A stretch of 64,000 bases of DNA, taken from NCBI GenBank assembly GCA_019614645.1, contig JABWDB010000048.1:62001-126000 (forward strand). Direction: 5' to 3'. The translations under genes were made by a program, and so were the position numbers. The DNA comes from Stratiolaelaps scimitus. Taxonomy: Eukaryota; Arthropoda; Arachnida; Mesostigmata; Laelapidae. Below are positions 45,683 to 55,723 of the stretch, one piece after another. Under the pieces are notes generated by a model that was not told the DNA's origin, ran no database searches, and saw only the letters and a program-made list of their open reading frames with translations. Positions within the stretch are counted from its first letter, which is position 1. Every line of letters begins with the position of its first letter.

Positions 45683-46560
45683 ATAATATGAATACATCAA
45701 AATATGGGTAAAAATCTAGAGAATACAATATGTGCCCTCCTCGCAGAGACACTTTTGCCCCAGCGATGATTTTCTTTTCCTTAGAACGAAGGTAAATACT
45801 CGATTCCCGTAGACCCCACCGTTACAAAGAGCGCCCGTCAGAACGTTCAAGCTCATAGACCAGATGTATCGGGCCAACCTTATTCAACCATATCCCGTAT
45901 GTGTTCATTGGGCACATAAAAATCGAAGCTATATAGCCAATCTTTATGTCAAAATGTTATTCAACACTTTCTCGAGACTCGATCTGACAAACAGACATGG
46001 TGATTGTCAACTTATATCGAATCGAAGGACATCGCCGACGGACACTGGCCTTATCAATTAGCATGTAATTTGCATAATGTGATGTAGTGTAGTTTAACGA
46101 ACGAGTCAATCAGGTTCATTGTATGCGCCAAATCATGATACATACATCGATGTACAATCCGATTTGTATCGATTCATTTGATATACCCTTTTGCCTATAT
46201 ATATATATATATATATACATATAGTTTCCGTAACGGAATGAATCTTTCAAAACATCGGAAGGCAGCATCATCCGGCAGTCACAGTTTGTCGATACCGATC
46301 AGCCCACGATGAGATACGCGGTGCAATCGCGCCAACGAGGAGAGCTCGCGCGCGCGGGCGGGCGGGGTCGAACGGGGACGGTCGAATTTGAATCCGACGA
46401 ACAAAATGTGTCAACTGAGGCAGCGATCTATTTCTACTGATTTCGGTTACAGCATCATCTTGGCGAGGCAGGCAGTCAATAAGGAATATGGATATTGGTG
46501 GCACACGCACAAAACGACACCTAGTACTAATGTCCAGTCGAGACTCCCCTCCGCCTACCT

Positions 46561-46770
46561 GGGGGATGGGGTAACCTTGTGCTACAGCTTCGTGTATGCG
46601 CCTGTCTTGTGACCTTGAGGGGGTGCAATGCGTAGGTGGATGATGGGATTTGATGGTTGCATTTAAAGGGGGTGAGGAAACGTCTTATGAAGCCTAATGT
46701 CGAAAGTCTTTGTGCCGTTGTGGACCGAGTTGGAGGCTGTTTAAGGGGCTGTGAGGGGTCCGGGGACAAT
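46561..46770 (+). repeat. F2 SINE-like element, diverged
   Basis: GCGCCTGTCTTGTGACCTTG, then GGTTGCATTTAAAGGGGGTG and CTTATGAAGCCTAATGTCG, ending near GGGTCCGGGGACAATC. B box decayed (GGGATTTGATGG). Confidence 0.6.
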
Positions 46771-47170
46771 CGACTATAATAAATAATAATAATAATTGTA
46801 AGGATAAAGCGAGGCAGCAGTACGAAGATACAATACAACATTAAAAGTCATAACAATGACAAGGAATATTGTTGATTATATCGAGAGGGGTTGAGACTGG
46901 GCACATACACTAATAAGGAATTAGTTGGGAGGAGGATTAGTTGGGGACCGGGTCCGAGGCCGATATCGTCTATAGCGGAACCAACGAATGGACGAGTCGG
47001 GGTATACATCACATCGCCGGAAACAGCCATTAATTGCTGGAGGGTTCGTTCATGGCAGACAATTAACTACATCATTAGATACTCTCTTTATATTATATAT
47101 ACTCCCGAAATATATATATAGGGTGTTCTTAGATGCATTTCACATTGTGCGAGTTCCATTGTCGCCTATT

Positions 47171-47171
<1 letters not shown>

Positions 47172-47205
<34 letters not shown>
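47172..47205. repeat. (TA)n microsatellite
   Basis: About 34 bp of TA dinucleotides. Confidence 0.95.
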
Positions 47206-47210
<5 letters not shown>

Positions 47211-47518
47211 TGTTGTCTGCATCGGGCCGAGTGCCAGCAATGCGGATCATTGATATGTCTGAGTTGAAGTGATGATCATGTCTGATGAACACGCACCTCA
47301 ACAATGACCTCATCTATCCATTACCAGGATCCAACCGATTTAACAAGATCTTAACTGTGTCGCCCGCTCACGACCCTTCATCAAATAGTAATAATAGTAA
47401 TAATCCAATAGCTAGAAATGTGTATTGTAGCCATCGTAATTACTACTACATATTTTTTGTGTATAATAGACGGCGCACGACGTCGCCAAATGTTCTAGCC
47501 CACACAAACTGTCCGCAA

Positions 47519-47566
<48 letters not shown>
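47519..47566. repeat. (TA)n microsatellite
   Basis: About 48 bp of TA with one ACATA interruption. Confidence 0.95.
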
Positions 47567-47567
<1 letters not shown>

Positions 47568-48130
47568 CGGCTCTTGACCCCATCCCTCTCTTCATCCTCC
47601 GTCTGCAACTCGAACTCGACATGCTCCCACCGGGGTGACACCAGAGTCATCATCATCATCCGTCTTTCTTTGATGGTCACAATCTTTCAAAAAGATGATT
47701 CGTTCATTGTTGATACATCCGCTCCCCAACGACCGGCGCTTTTTCGTTGATTCCGCTATTCACTCAGTTGTGCCAGCCAGCATTCAAAACCCCACACATA
47801 TATATATTTATATATATATATCGTAATATTGCCGTGTGCGAACGCCCGGGCTGTGCGTCTTTAAGGCGACACTTGCACCGGGGCCGGGCCGTCCGGAAGA
47901 GGCGCGGGCGGTCACACCGACGTGAGTGGTTCCTGTTGCCGATTCGTTCTGGCGTCGCGCTGTTGTGGCATTGTTATTTATCCTTCTCTCGTTATTATTA
48001 TTATCGTCGTTAGTGTCGTTATTATTATTATTATTATTTTGTATTATTGTGATGATCAACACTGTTGTCCTCGGGCCACAGGGTCGGCGGCCGGGCAATG
48101 AAGTAGCGGCGACGCCGCAACGAACCCGAT

Positions 48131-48150
48131 AGATCTTCTGCAGAAGATCT
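48131..48150. other. Perfect 20-bp palindrome
   Basis: AGATCTTCTGCAGAAGATCT equals its own reverse complement over 20 bp. It lies in a GC-rich patch open on both strands (48034-48261), where a plus-strand reading (KIYAGRSPLPPPPLPHQQ) would end at a GTACGT donor near 48238. Could be a protein-binding site or coincidence. Confidence 0.5.
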
Positions 48151-48302
48151 ACGCTGGAAGATCGCCGCTTCCGCCGCCGCCGCTGCCGCACCAGCAACGA
48201 TCGCCCACCTCATCAGGACCACATCGCCATGTTGACGTACGTACGCTGATAGGCAAGGCATTAGGGGTAGTGTCTGGCTCCGTCACCGTCTTCACCGTAA
48301 AG

Positions 48303-48535
48303 CCTGTGTGCGCCACCCTTCGAAATGCGAGATGTCTTCCCCTCTTCGCGAAGCGCCGTCATCATCATATTGTGACCATTCAGATTCGGAGCACGTTAAA
48401 GCCAAGAGAAGGCCGGTCGACAACCACAGCTGTGAGGCGAGCGCTTCGGATCGGGCTGAGCATTCAGCGGCATCCCTTAGTTACGGCTCGTCATTGGTAA
48501 CGGAATCGCCTGTTGCGGGCACGGCACAGCAGTGA
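48303..48535 (+). CDS. Candidate terminal exon, serine-rich tail
   Basis: Follows a pyrimidine-rich run and CTTCACCGTAAAG|CC. In the phase set by two leading bases it encodes 76 residues, including MSSPLREAPSSSYCDHSDS and EHVKAKRRPVDN, ending GTAQQ with TGA at 48533-48535. Hydrophilic, Ser, Glu and Lys rich, with no nucleotide repeats. A second plus frame overlaps it. An ATG at residue 10 could alternatively start a short protein. No partner exon is proven and the family is unknown. Confidence 0.35.
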
Positions 48536-48569
48536 ACAGTCCATTGCGTGAAGTCGCTCCTTTTCGCCA

Positions 48570-48992
48570 CTATCGAATGCCGAAGTTGTTACCGGCGCTG
48601 CCAAACAGCCGCAACAGGAAGTCGCCTCTGGGAGGGGCAATGATCATTGAGTATATTCTTCTCTTGTCGCCTCGCGCCTGCTCGATATAGAAACGGACCA
48701 TGGAGAAACAACCGCAGGGGCTCACGCGGCCACAAACCATCCCAGCCACAGCGTACCTTGTGGAGCGCTGACCATCTGAGCATGAGGTTGCTGCTGCTGC
48801 TGATGCTGTTGCAAACGCTGCTGCTGTTGCTATTCTCATTGTTGTCATTGCTGTCATTGGGACTGCTTCTCTTGTGTAAAGGTGTCGTCTTCCGTCTGCA
48901 GAATGGCACCACGTCGCCATAGGCCGACGCTGTAAAAACGAAAAACGCACTGCCCTATGACTGTGTGGGCCTTCCGAGGCCATTTGCGTCAA
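48570..48992 (-). CDS. Candidate 140-codon frame, minus strand
   Basis: Open for 140 codons, ending IAPPRGDFLLRLFGSAGNNFGIR-type sequence and a stop at 48570. The middle part is low-complexity Ala/Thr from a CTG/TTG run (48785-48860), which in the plus frame makes a long Leu run. Only the last 60 residues look protein-like. No start or acceptor can be fixed with confidence. Confidence 0.2.
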   Translation of the reverse strand: MTQMASEGPHSHRAVRFSFLQRRPMATWCHSADGRRHLYTREAVPMTAMTTMRIATAAAFATASAAAATSCSDGQRSTRYAVAGMVCGRVSPCGCFSMVRFYIEQARGDKRRIYSMIIAPPRGDFLLRLFGSAGNNFGIR

Positions 48993-49874
48993 AGCAGGCC
49001 CACGTCTTCAAGCGCAGGCCTCAGACGAAGGGTAAACATGTCCTTGCCCTTTATCTGCTTTGGCAAAACAAGAGGCGGACGGCCGCCAGAGCGAACGATA
49101 CTTCACTTCGTGGAACGATGCTCTCATATACTTCTTGGCTACAGCAAATTGTATCTACTTGGGTTTCGTTGAGTGTCTCCGTGTGGGTATCAGCTAACCG
49201 GCGTCAGCCTAAATCAACTGCGACCACGCTATTTTCGTTGAACCCGTAGGCCATGAAAACTTCGGTAGACCGAATGCACAATCTACATAGACCGAATGGA
49301 GAGACTTCGTAAGGCAGACTCATCATGTAAATGATTCCGGCGACCTTTCGTATGCTTAAATATTTCTATGAGGTAGATGAACCTAGAAAATTATTCCGGG
49401 TAGGCGCTCAGCCAACATTTAGTGCTGTTTTTGCTAAAAAGCTATTCACAGCGGGGATTGCCTGGCAATTATCTCCTGTCTTAGATCGGCAATGTAGCAA
49501 CAATTCACAGCAACACAGTTTGTAATCTGCAAGCCTCGGACCGTATTGCACGACGGTCTGCGGCCGATCAGGTCAGAATGAATACCTAAACATACTGAAA
49601 CGTAACTCCACCGAGCGATATCATGTCGACCTTACGATCTCTTAGTGAGTCTAACTTATTCAAGTGCAACTCGAGAGAGCAAGTAGTTAACGCGACGTTG
49701 CGGATTAATTAACCAGCTCAAAAGACACAAAAACATTATACTATTATAGACACTTAGGCAGACGCCGTGACTACTAGTTTCGTAATGTTTTTAGTTACAG
49801 AAAAAGCCACACAACTTCAGTCAATTCAAGGCCTGTTCACACGCGTCCTGCACTAGCTGGGTTCACGCGTGTAA

Positions 49875-50034
49875 AAGTAAATATTTATTGGTTATTATTA
49901 AAGGAACCGCAATTTGTACACTGCTTAAGAAGTTCTCTTGATAGGCGATATGTCACCAGGTTGTTACGGGACGACAACTTGAATCTCCTGCAACCCCTAG
50001 CCTTTTACCGACAGCCACGGACCACTTACGCACT
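49875..50034 (-). repeat. F1 SINE
   Basis: AAATATTTATTGGTTATTATTAAAGG-type tail, GGAACCGCAATTTGTACACTGC body, then CCTTTTACCGACAGCC and GGACCACTTACGC for the head. Confidence 0.72.
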
Positions 50035-50376
50035 AACTCGGGCATATTCCAGTAAGGGACAACCTGCTGCAAAATTACCAGCAGTCCTGTTTAACATTGG
50101 TCTATTAAGCTACTAGATATATGGTCAACCCAGTAGACCAAAAGCAGCGCCGAACTACATAGATGTCAGCTCTCCTCCGCTTCGCTCTGGGACCCGCTCC
50201 GATTCGATGGTCAGCGGCCGTCCGCGCTCGGATGTGTGGTCCACATCAAATGCTTTGTTGTGTCGTCAAAAGCTCACCGCCCTGCAAAATGATCCCGGGG
50301 GCACAGACGCAGCCAGAATGAACGGTGACCGCCGGCACGTCCGGGCGTTCGCCCCCCAAAGCGGGGGGTCACTTTT

Positions 50377-50546
50377 ACAATTCCCTCACCCCTCGTCGCC
50401 GCCGCCACCACCACCACCGTCGCCTTTGTCTCACTCCTTATGTTTGTGTAGGTGTGTTTGTGTAGGTGTGTTAGCGTAGGCGTGTAGGCGATGTTTGGCC
50501 GGAGGAAGTGGCTGGCTTTCTTTCGCTGAGCCTGCCCCCCCCCCCC
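50377..50546. repeat. Pyrimidine-rich and (GTGTGTTT)n-like low-complexity run
   Basis: CCGCCGCCACCACCACCACC-type triplets followed by three GTGTAGGTGTG-like units and a C13 run at 50532-50545. Not coding in my view. Confidence 0.6.
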
Positions 50547-51119
50547 TTTCTGATTCCTGACTTCTGGTCAAAGTCCGACTGTGTGGCCCCGACGGACGAG
50601 GTCCGGGTCCCTTTTCAGCCTGGTCACAGACGAGATGACGTGCGCTCGTCCCGCCTACTCCTCATTACCATCATTATCGTCATCAACGTGTCTAATTACA
50701 AAAACTTAGCCGAACAGTTCGTTCAAACATTCGGGTGTCGCTGACCAACGAAACGGCGGAACTGCGGGCCTGAATAAATCGCGCTCCATTCAACCATGAA
50801 TGCGGCCAACTAAAACCACAAACTAGACAGATAGATATAATACATAGATATATAAATAAATAAGTAAATAAATAGCTGGTCAGGTGGCGGATACGGAAAA
50901 CTAACAAAACCACGACGTCAAATGGCTAATTGTCTCGCTCTCACACCCTTGATTGTCGTCTTTATCCATTTATTTATTTATGAATATATTTTAGCTTCTA
51001 TGCCGCTGTCGTCAACATTCGCAATTTGCCGCTGGTCATCGCCGTCGCTTTATCGCGGGTATGAGACGATTCGCTCGAATGAATATCAAGGGGACGCACG
51101 GTGACTTCAAGGTGAAGGA

Positions 51120-51293
51120 GAGGTAAAGGTCAAGATTTATTGGAGCACTATTAAAGGAACCACAAGCGTTACAATGCTTAAGAAGCTCCCTTATATGCCA
51201 CCGGGTCGCGGGGCGATTCGAACCAGCGACCTCCGACTTTCACCGACAGCCAGAGACTCCTTAGCGATCGGACAACCGCCACCGCGCAAAACG
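51120..51293 (-). repeat. F1 SINE, near full length
   Basis: GGTAAAGGTCAAGATTTATT, GGAACCACAAGCGTTACAAT, then B box in reverse (GGGGCGATTCGAACCAGC) and CCGACAGCCAGAGACTCC, ending ACCGCCACCGCG. About 170 bp. Confidence 0.82.
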
Positions 51294-51371
51294 TTGACGT
51301 ATTGTTCAATTAATCATGCTAATGATGATTATAATTGTTGAAATTTTAACCAGCTAATTATACGCCATAAA

Positions 51372-51374
<3 letters not shown>

Positions 51375-51433
<59 letters not shown>
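51375..51433. repeat. (TA)n microsatellite, 59 bp
   Basis: Pure TA tract flanked by AAATAC on the left, with an AAATACTATATA motif recurring just to the right. Confidence 0.97.
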
Positions 51434-51435
<2 letters not shown>

Positions 51436-51582
51436 TATAGCCAGAGCTAAATACTATATATTGATTAAACTTCAATATACATATAGCCCTTACCACGTTA
51501 AAATCCTTCCCCCCCCCGCTCTTGGCTACTCAAAATTAATTATGACGTCAATTTACGACATCCGAATAAACAATCCTGCATA

Positions 51583-52280
51583 ATGCCTTGCCACCTAACT
51601 GCTCAGGTAATATCTACTAGTACGAATCGGCGATCAAATGTCACCAAAATTCAACCAATTCATCACTACGACAACAATCGAATTCGCCATGAATTGAATA
51701 GTGTCCGCAAGGACGCTAACGAGACCAAGCGCCGAACTCAGCACTGCCCCCCTTGGATAGTTTTCTACCTGTCCAATATAAACGCTGGTGCTGCTGCTGC
51801 TGCTACTATAAGTTCTCTTTTGAATTTCAACAGAATAGAACATAAAGCGGCCATAAATTTGTCGTTTTCCACGACCCACTGAAGCACTCCCGCACATAGC
51901 CCACGTCAACCTCGAGCTTCGCTGACGACAGGACAGCACACCAGTGCGTAGACAGCTGACGGTGTCTAGCTACATCGATAGTGATACGTGGCCGCGAGGT
52001 TTATCCCGGTACAATCGTCAGGGAGCCTCCTCCTGCGTCGATGGACGGCGTTGTATTCGTCTCTGCGATTCGTGTAGAGACACACGAATGTAAAATCAAG
52101 CAAACATGTTCGGTTGAAAGCCTTCGTCAGATCAAGCTCATGGTCAACACCGATTCTCGATACCGTCCCGGCAATAGCATTAACAACAGCAACAGCAACA
52201 ACAGCAGCTTGGATCATCGAATCACAAGAGGCACACATCGCCGAGCAAACTACACCATTACCGCTATTTGGCAAACTTAA
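51583..52280. other. Stretch with ambiguous open frames
   Basis: Plus frames at 51583-51882 and 51981-52280 and minus frames at 51634-51939 and 51966-52286 overlap. The plus frame around 52060-52280 (HECKIKQTCSVESLRQIKL, then an Asn/Ser run) looks the more protein-like. No start or splice pair is certain. Confidence 0.2.
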
Positions 52281-52401
52281 CACCACATGAAAAATCTGTA
52301 TCTATTTTTATACTATAATATACATTATATATATATAATATGAATTTTCGATTCTATTATTGTTCTTACATTCGCGTTCTTGTACTTCACGATTCTGTCA
52401 G

Positions 52402-52573
52402 AAATTTCGTAAACGCCGCAGCCCCGACGGCCGAGGCAGTAGCGCTTAAATCCGCCGAATCATGCCGAAAGTTCTCACTAGATCAGGCAAAACAGCATCG
52501 CTGCCGTTACAGCGCTGCGCACGAATCTACCGGAGCGCGGCATTGTTGCCTAAAATCTAGTAAAATAAACTAA
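52402..52573 (+). CDS. Candidate terminal exon with polyadenylation signals
   Basis: Preceded by a very strong pyrimidine-rich acceptor ending CACGATTCTGTCAG| at 52401. In one phase the exon encodes 56 residues starting NFVNAAAPTAEAVALKS and ending KSSKIN with TAA at 52571-52573. In another phase it gives only KFRKRRSPDGRGSSA before a stop. Two AATAAA signals lie at 52564-52569 and 52572-52577, overlapping the stop, so the 3' untranslated region would be very short in the long reading and about 125 bp in the short one. Upstream exons and the product are unknown. Confidence 0.35.
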
Positions 52574-52577
52574 TAAA
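52564..52577 (+). promoter_or_regulatory. Two AATAAA polyadenylation-type signals
   Basis: AATAAACTAATAAA: two copies of the canonical hexamer within 14 bp, just at the end of the candidate exon 52402-52573. Suggests, but does not prove, a plus-strand transcript end. Confidence 0.35.
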
Positions 52578-53550
52578 CACAGTTCGTTCGGGCAATTGCC
52601 GCTTCGGTTCTCCCATTCGATGTCCGATCACTGTTCGCGCGTGTGGCTGCGGCTCTGTGGGCCCGTGGACGGCTGGCCTCCGTCCACTGCTCTTGAACTT
52701 GGTTTGGACTTGGCGATATGCTAAATTATAGGCTTAATACTTCGGGAAATTCCCAGCCGGTTCGCTCTGACGACGGCGTTAACACGGCTGCTACTGATGC
52801 GGCAAAAGGCCTTCACGTGCGGCGCCAACTGTAAACATTATATATATATATATATATGTATTGGCTGGACGCAGACACGTAAGGCAAATATATTTCGATG
52901 TGTGTGATTGTGGCGAGACGACGCTATCGCGCAAATCGCGCGAGCCCTCCCACCCCTGATGCCGAGTGGCACACAGCGAGTAATTGACACCCTGCTACCG
53001 CTGAGGTCTTGCAGAAGTTCAGATTTTCCCGAAGTTTCCTTCCTCGACGTTTTTTTTCGCTCTTAGACACCTTAATTAGCTGAATTAACGGAGGGAATAT
53101 GTCTCCATGGGGGTTCCATTGGATCGTGAAGCAGTATCGCGACGCCGGCCATTATCGAGGGCCCGTGCGAACAGTTCACATGGAGCCGATCGCTTTAAAC
53201 GGCAGTGGCGGCGGCGGCGATGGCGGCAGATGCCGTATATGATATATAAGCTTGTGTATTTGCTGTAGCTGAATGTCAGCGAATGTTGGACATTTTGATT
53301 TTGTCTGACTGCTTTAATGGTCCGATATTTTTCTTTTTCTGTAGAGGAGGAAATTTTCTTCAAACGCCAGCACGCCACGAAAGCATCAGAAAAGACCACT
53401 TTCCAATCTCCATAAACCTAGTAGCTTTGATAGTCCGCTCGTTCGCTCTCGTTGTTCGTTTCGGTATATGTGTCCAGATATCTGATGGGATGATCTATAT
53501 ATATATATATTAGTACGATCATAGATGTTGTCGGCGCTCAGCCTTATGCA

Positions 53551-53722
53551 GCCTTTAACCTAGTCAACAACGGTACAACGGCCTTATACGGCCTTAGTAA
53601 TGCTTCGTTCGTAGGACGCACCCCTTCCCGAATCACTTTTAATGCAAATGTGCGTTTACCTGCGGGGATCGAACCCGTATGAGTACCTAGGTATGTTTCT
53701 GTTCCAATTGCCGAAGGCAGAC
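53551..53722 (-). repeat. F2 SINE-like element, reverse orientation
   Basis: In reverse complement: ACGGGTTCGATCCCCGC (B box), ACATTTGCATTAAAAGTG and CGTCCTACGAACGAAGCA. Followed by a (CA)n at 53719-53742. Confidence 0.68.
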
Positions 53723-53742
53723 ACACACACACACACACACAC
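53719..53742. repeat. (CA)n microsatellite
   Basis: About 24 bp of CA at the head end of an F2 copy. Confidence 0.95.
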
Positions 53743-54033
53743 GAGTGGCCACCACAAGGTCGCCCTGGGGGACTCGACCTAATTTCTTCCTTATATGCCT
53801 GCTGGTTCCTATCGATCGGTCGGAGTCTCGATTTTTTGTTGTCTGTTGTGACAAAATGAATTTGCTTGATCACACATTTGTGGGGTAGAGAGTGAAATGA
53901 CCATTTTCACATTGTATGCCATCTCTTCATTCGTGTACAGCTTAATGTTTCGGTTTTTTTTGTACAAATTGACAACATGTTAATGAACGAATATCGTTTA
54001 AGTGGCCGTTCAGGTCGGTTATATCGATAATGA

Positions 54034-54167
54034 GCGAAGATTAAGTGGGGCATGAGTTTAGTGGGTAGGTCTGCCGCTCCACCAGGCAGGAATCCCGCAG
54101 TACCATGACAAATACCTTAGTTGTGAGGCCTGGTCTTCGTGAGCATACCTCCGTCATAAAAAAATTA
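54034..54167 (+). repeat. F4 SINE, copy b
   Basis: GCGAAGATTAAGTGGGGCAT to CCGTCATAAAAAAATTA. Bounded by a 16-bp target-site duplication GTTATATCSATAATGA (54018-54033 and 54168-54183, one mismatch). Poly(A) end and duplication show retrotransposition; no promoter box recognised. Confidence 0.9.
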
Positions 54168-54930
54168 GTTATATCCATAATGAATTAGAGTCGTGAACGC
54201 TAGAAATACAATGAGCAATATATATCGAGGAAAATGCATCTCACCAGTCGCCATTCCACACCGACGTGCAGTGCTTCGAGTTTCACTCCAAAGTCCCGTG
54301 AAATTAGAAAGGTTCACGTTCGGAACTTTTGTCATATTTCTAGACATCCTCCAATTTTCACAACGGATGAGAATCAACATATCACATGTCGACCTCCCCT
54401 ATTAATAGAACACCATGAGCCACGAGCAAAGGTCCCGGCCGTGGCTCAGACCGCCGACCGATGGCTAGCCTCGCGATGTGCTGTTGTTTGTCGAGTTACC
54501 TAGCGTGCGCGCGTCTCTTAATATAATCGGCGACAGAGATACCCGGGGGCACACGATGAAATTTCAACCCCGCCGATGCAAATAGCAGCCGGTCAGGCTA
54601 TATATATACACTCAGATGATTGCGCCCCGTCGTGTCGACCACGTGGGTACGTGAACGCGCGCGTAAGTCGCGAGAAAGCCACACGAAATATCGTTGAATA
54701 GAGCGGACACGCATAGTTACATCGGAGGGGACATCGATGTGGCTGCAGCCATTGCCGGGCCATGCTTGTATAATCGCAGGGGCTCGAAGTAACGGAATGG
54801 CTCACGCGTGCGATGTTCAGTTTGTATTTGCTCGACCCTTGGTAGGTTTTCTGTAAAAGCAGAGCATGGCGGAGATACCGGCTGCTCGATACCGCGACAT
54901 TTGTTAGTGGATATCGAGCTATCCTCGGGT

Positions 54931-55152
54931 TGGGTGGTGCATCTTCGCCTGCGCCTGAGTGGACGGATGAGACACCTGGGTGCACGCACAGGGGGGGTGC
55001 GAACCCCACCGTTTCACATTTGCATTTAAAGCTGGTTGGGGCTGAGGAGGGGTCCGTCTTATGAACGGAACAATGCCGTGTAAATAAGTTCTATCGCGGA
55101 CTGAGTTGAAGGCTGTTGAACGCTGAGAATCCACCCGTTGATATTCACTTTG
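54931..55152 (+). repeat. F2 SINE-like element
   Basis: GTGCATCTTCGCCTGCGCCT, GGGGTGCGAACCCCACCG (B-box region), CACATTTGCATTTAAAGC, CTTATGAACGGAACAATGCC and an end near CCCGTTGATATTCAC. Confidence 0.7.
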
Positions 55153-55340
55153 GTTGGTTAGTTGATAAATCAATTGCTGTGTTCGCTTCACTTAACGGAG
55201 ATTGACAACGAAACAGAATAGCATTCTGAAGCTGTTTGTCTCCATAGAGAGAGAGAGAGAGGTCTGTAGTATATTTAGTTAATAGAAGAATACTCATTTC
55301 ACTTCGAGATGGACAACGCTTACTTCGTGTCGCTGACGTC

Positions 55341-55484
55341 AAGGTAAAGGTTTATATTGGTTTATTAAAGGAGCTGCAACTTTACGATGCTCAAGCTGTC
55401 ATATATGTCATGCAGCGGGGCTCGAACCTGCGGCCTCTGGCTTCTGATAGCCAGAGACCACTTTGCCGTCCAAGCCACCGCGCT
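55341..55484 (-). repeat. F1 SINE, best-preserved tRNA-like head
   Basis: Tail AAGGTAAAGGTTTATATTGG, body GGAGCTGCAACTTTACGATG, B box in reverse GGGGCTCGAACCTGCGGC, hairpin CTCTGGCTTCTGATAGCCAGAG in two parts, and GCCGTCCAAGCCACCGCG. Read in reverse the head folds as a tRNA-like cloverleaf with an 8-bp anticodon stem. A near-match CGCTGACGT / CGCTGATGT at 55331 and 55481 may be the target-site duplication. Confidence 0.85.
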
Positions 55485-55592
55485 GATGTAGAATTTGATG
55501 TATTGATAAAAGTCCAAAGGGTTCACCCCCCCACATGAAAGAAACAGCAGAGATCTTTCACTGCAACGCCCCTATCGGTACAGGCTATATCT

Positions 55593-55723
55593 TCAGGGAA
55601 GGAAATAAGGAAGAGAATAATCAAAGGTGGCCCCGACAGGTCCTCATAGTAATACCTAAAAGGTTAAGAGCTGAGGCCTAGGTCAGATAGGGAAACAGCT
55701 GAGGGTCAGCTCGAAGAACAGTT
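55593..55723 (+). repeat. F3 SINE, copy e
   Basis: AAATAAGGAAGAGAATAATC, AAAGGTGGCCCCGACAGG, GGTTAAGAGCTGAGGCC, ending GCTCGAAGAACAG. Short direct repeat TATATCT at 55586-55592 and 55724-55730 fits a target-site duplication. The A tail has decayed, so this copy is older than c and d. Confidence 0.82.

Noticed and set aside
48647..48922. Signal-peptide-like Leu-rich plus-strand frame
   Set aside because: The Leu run is a CTG/TTG microsatellite, and only about a dozen ordinary residues follow before the stop.
55402..55484. Possible tRNA gene (reverse strand)
   Set aside because: The cloverleaf-like head with B box is continuous with the F1 body and tail and recurs in other copies, so it is a tRNA-derived SINE, not a functional tRNA.
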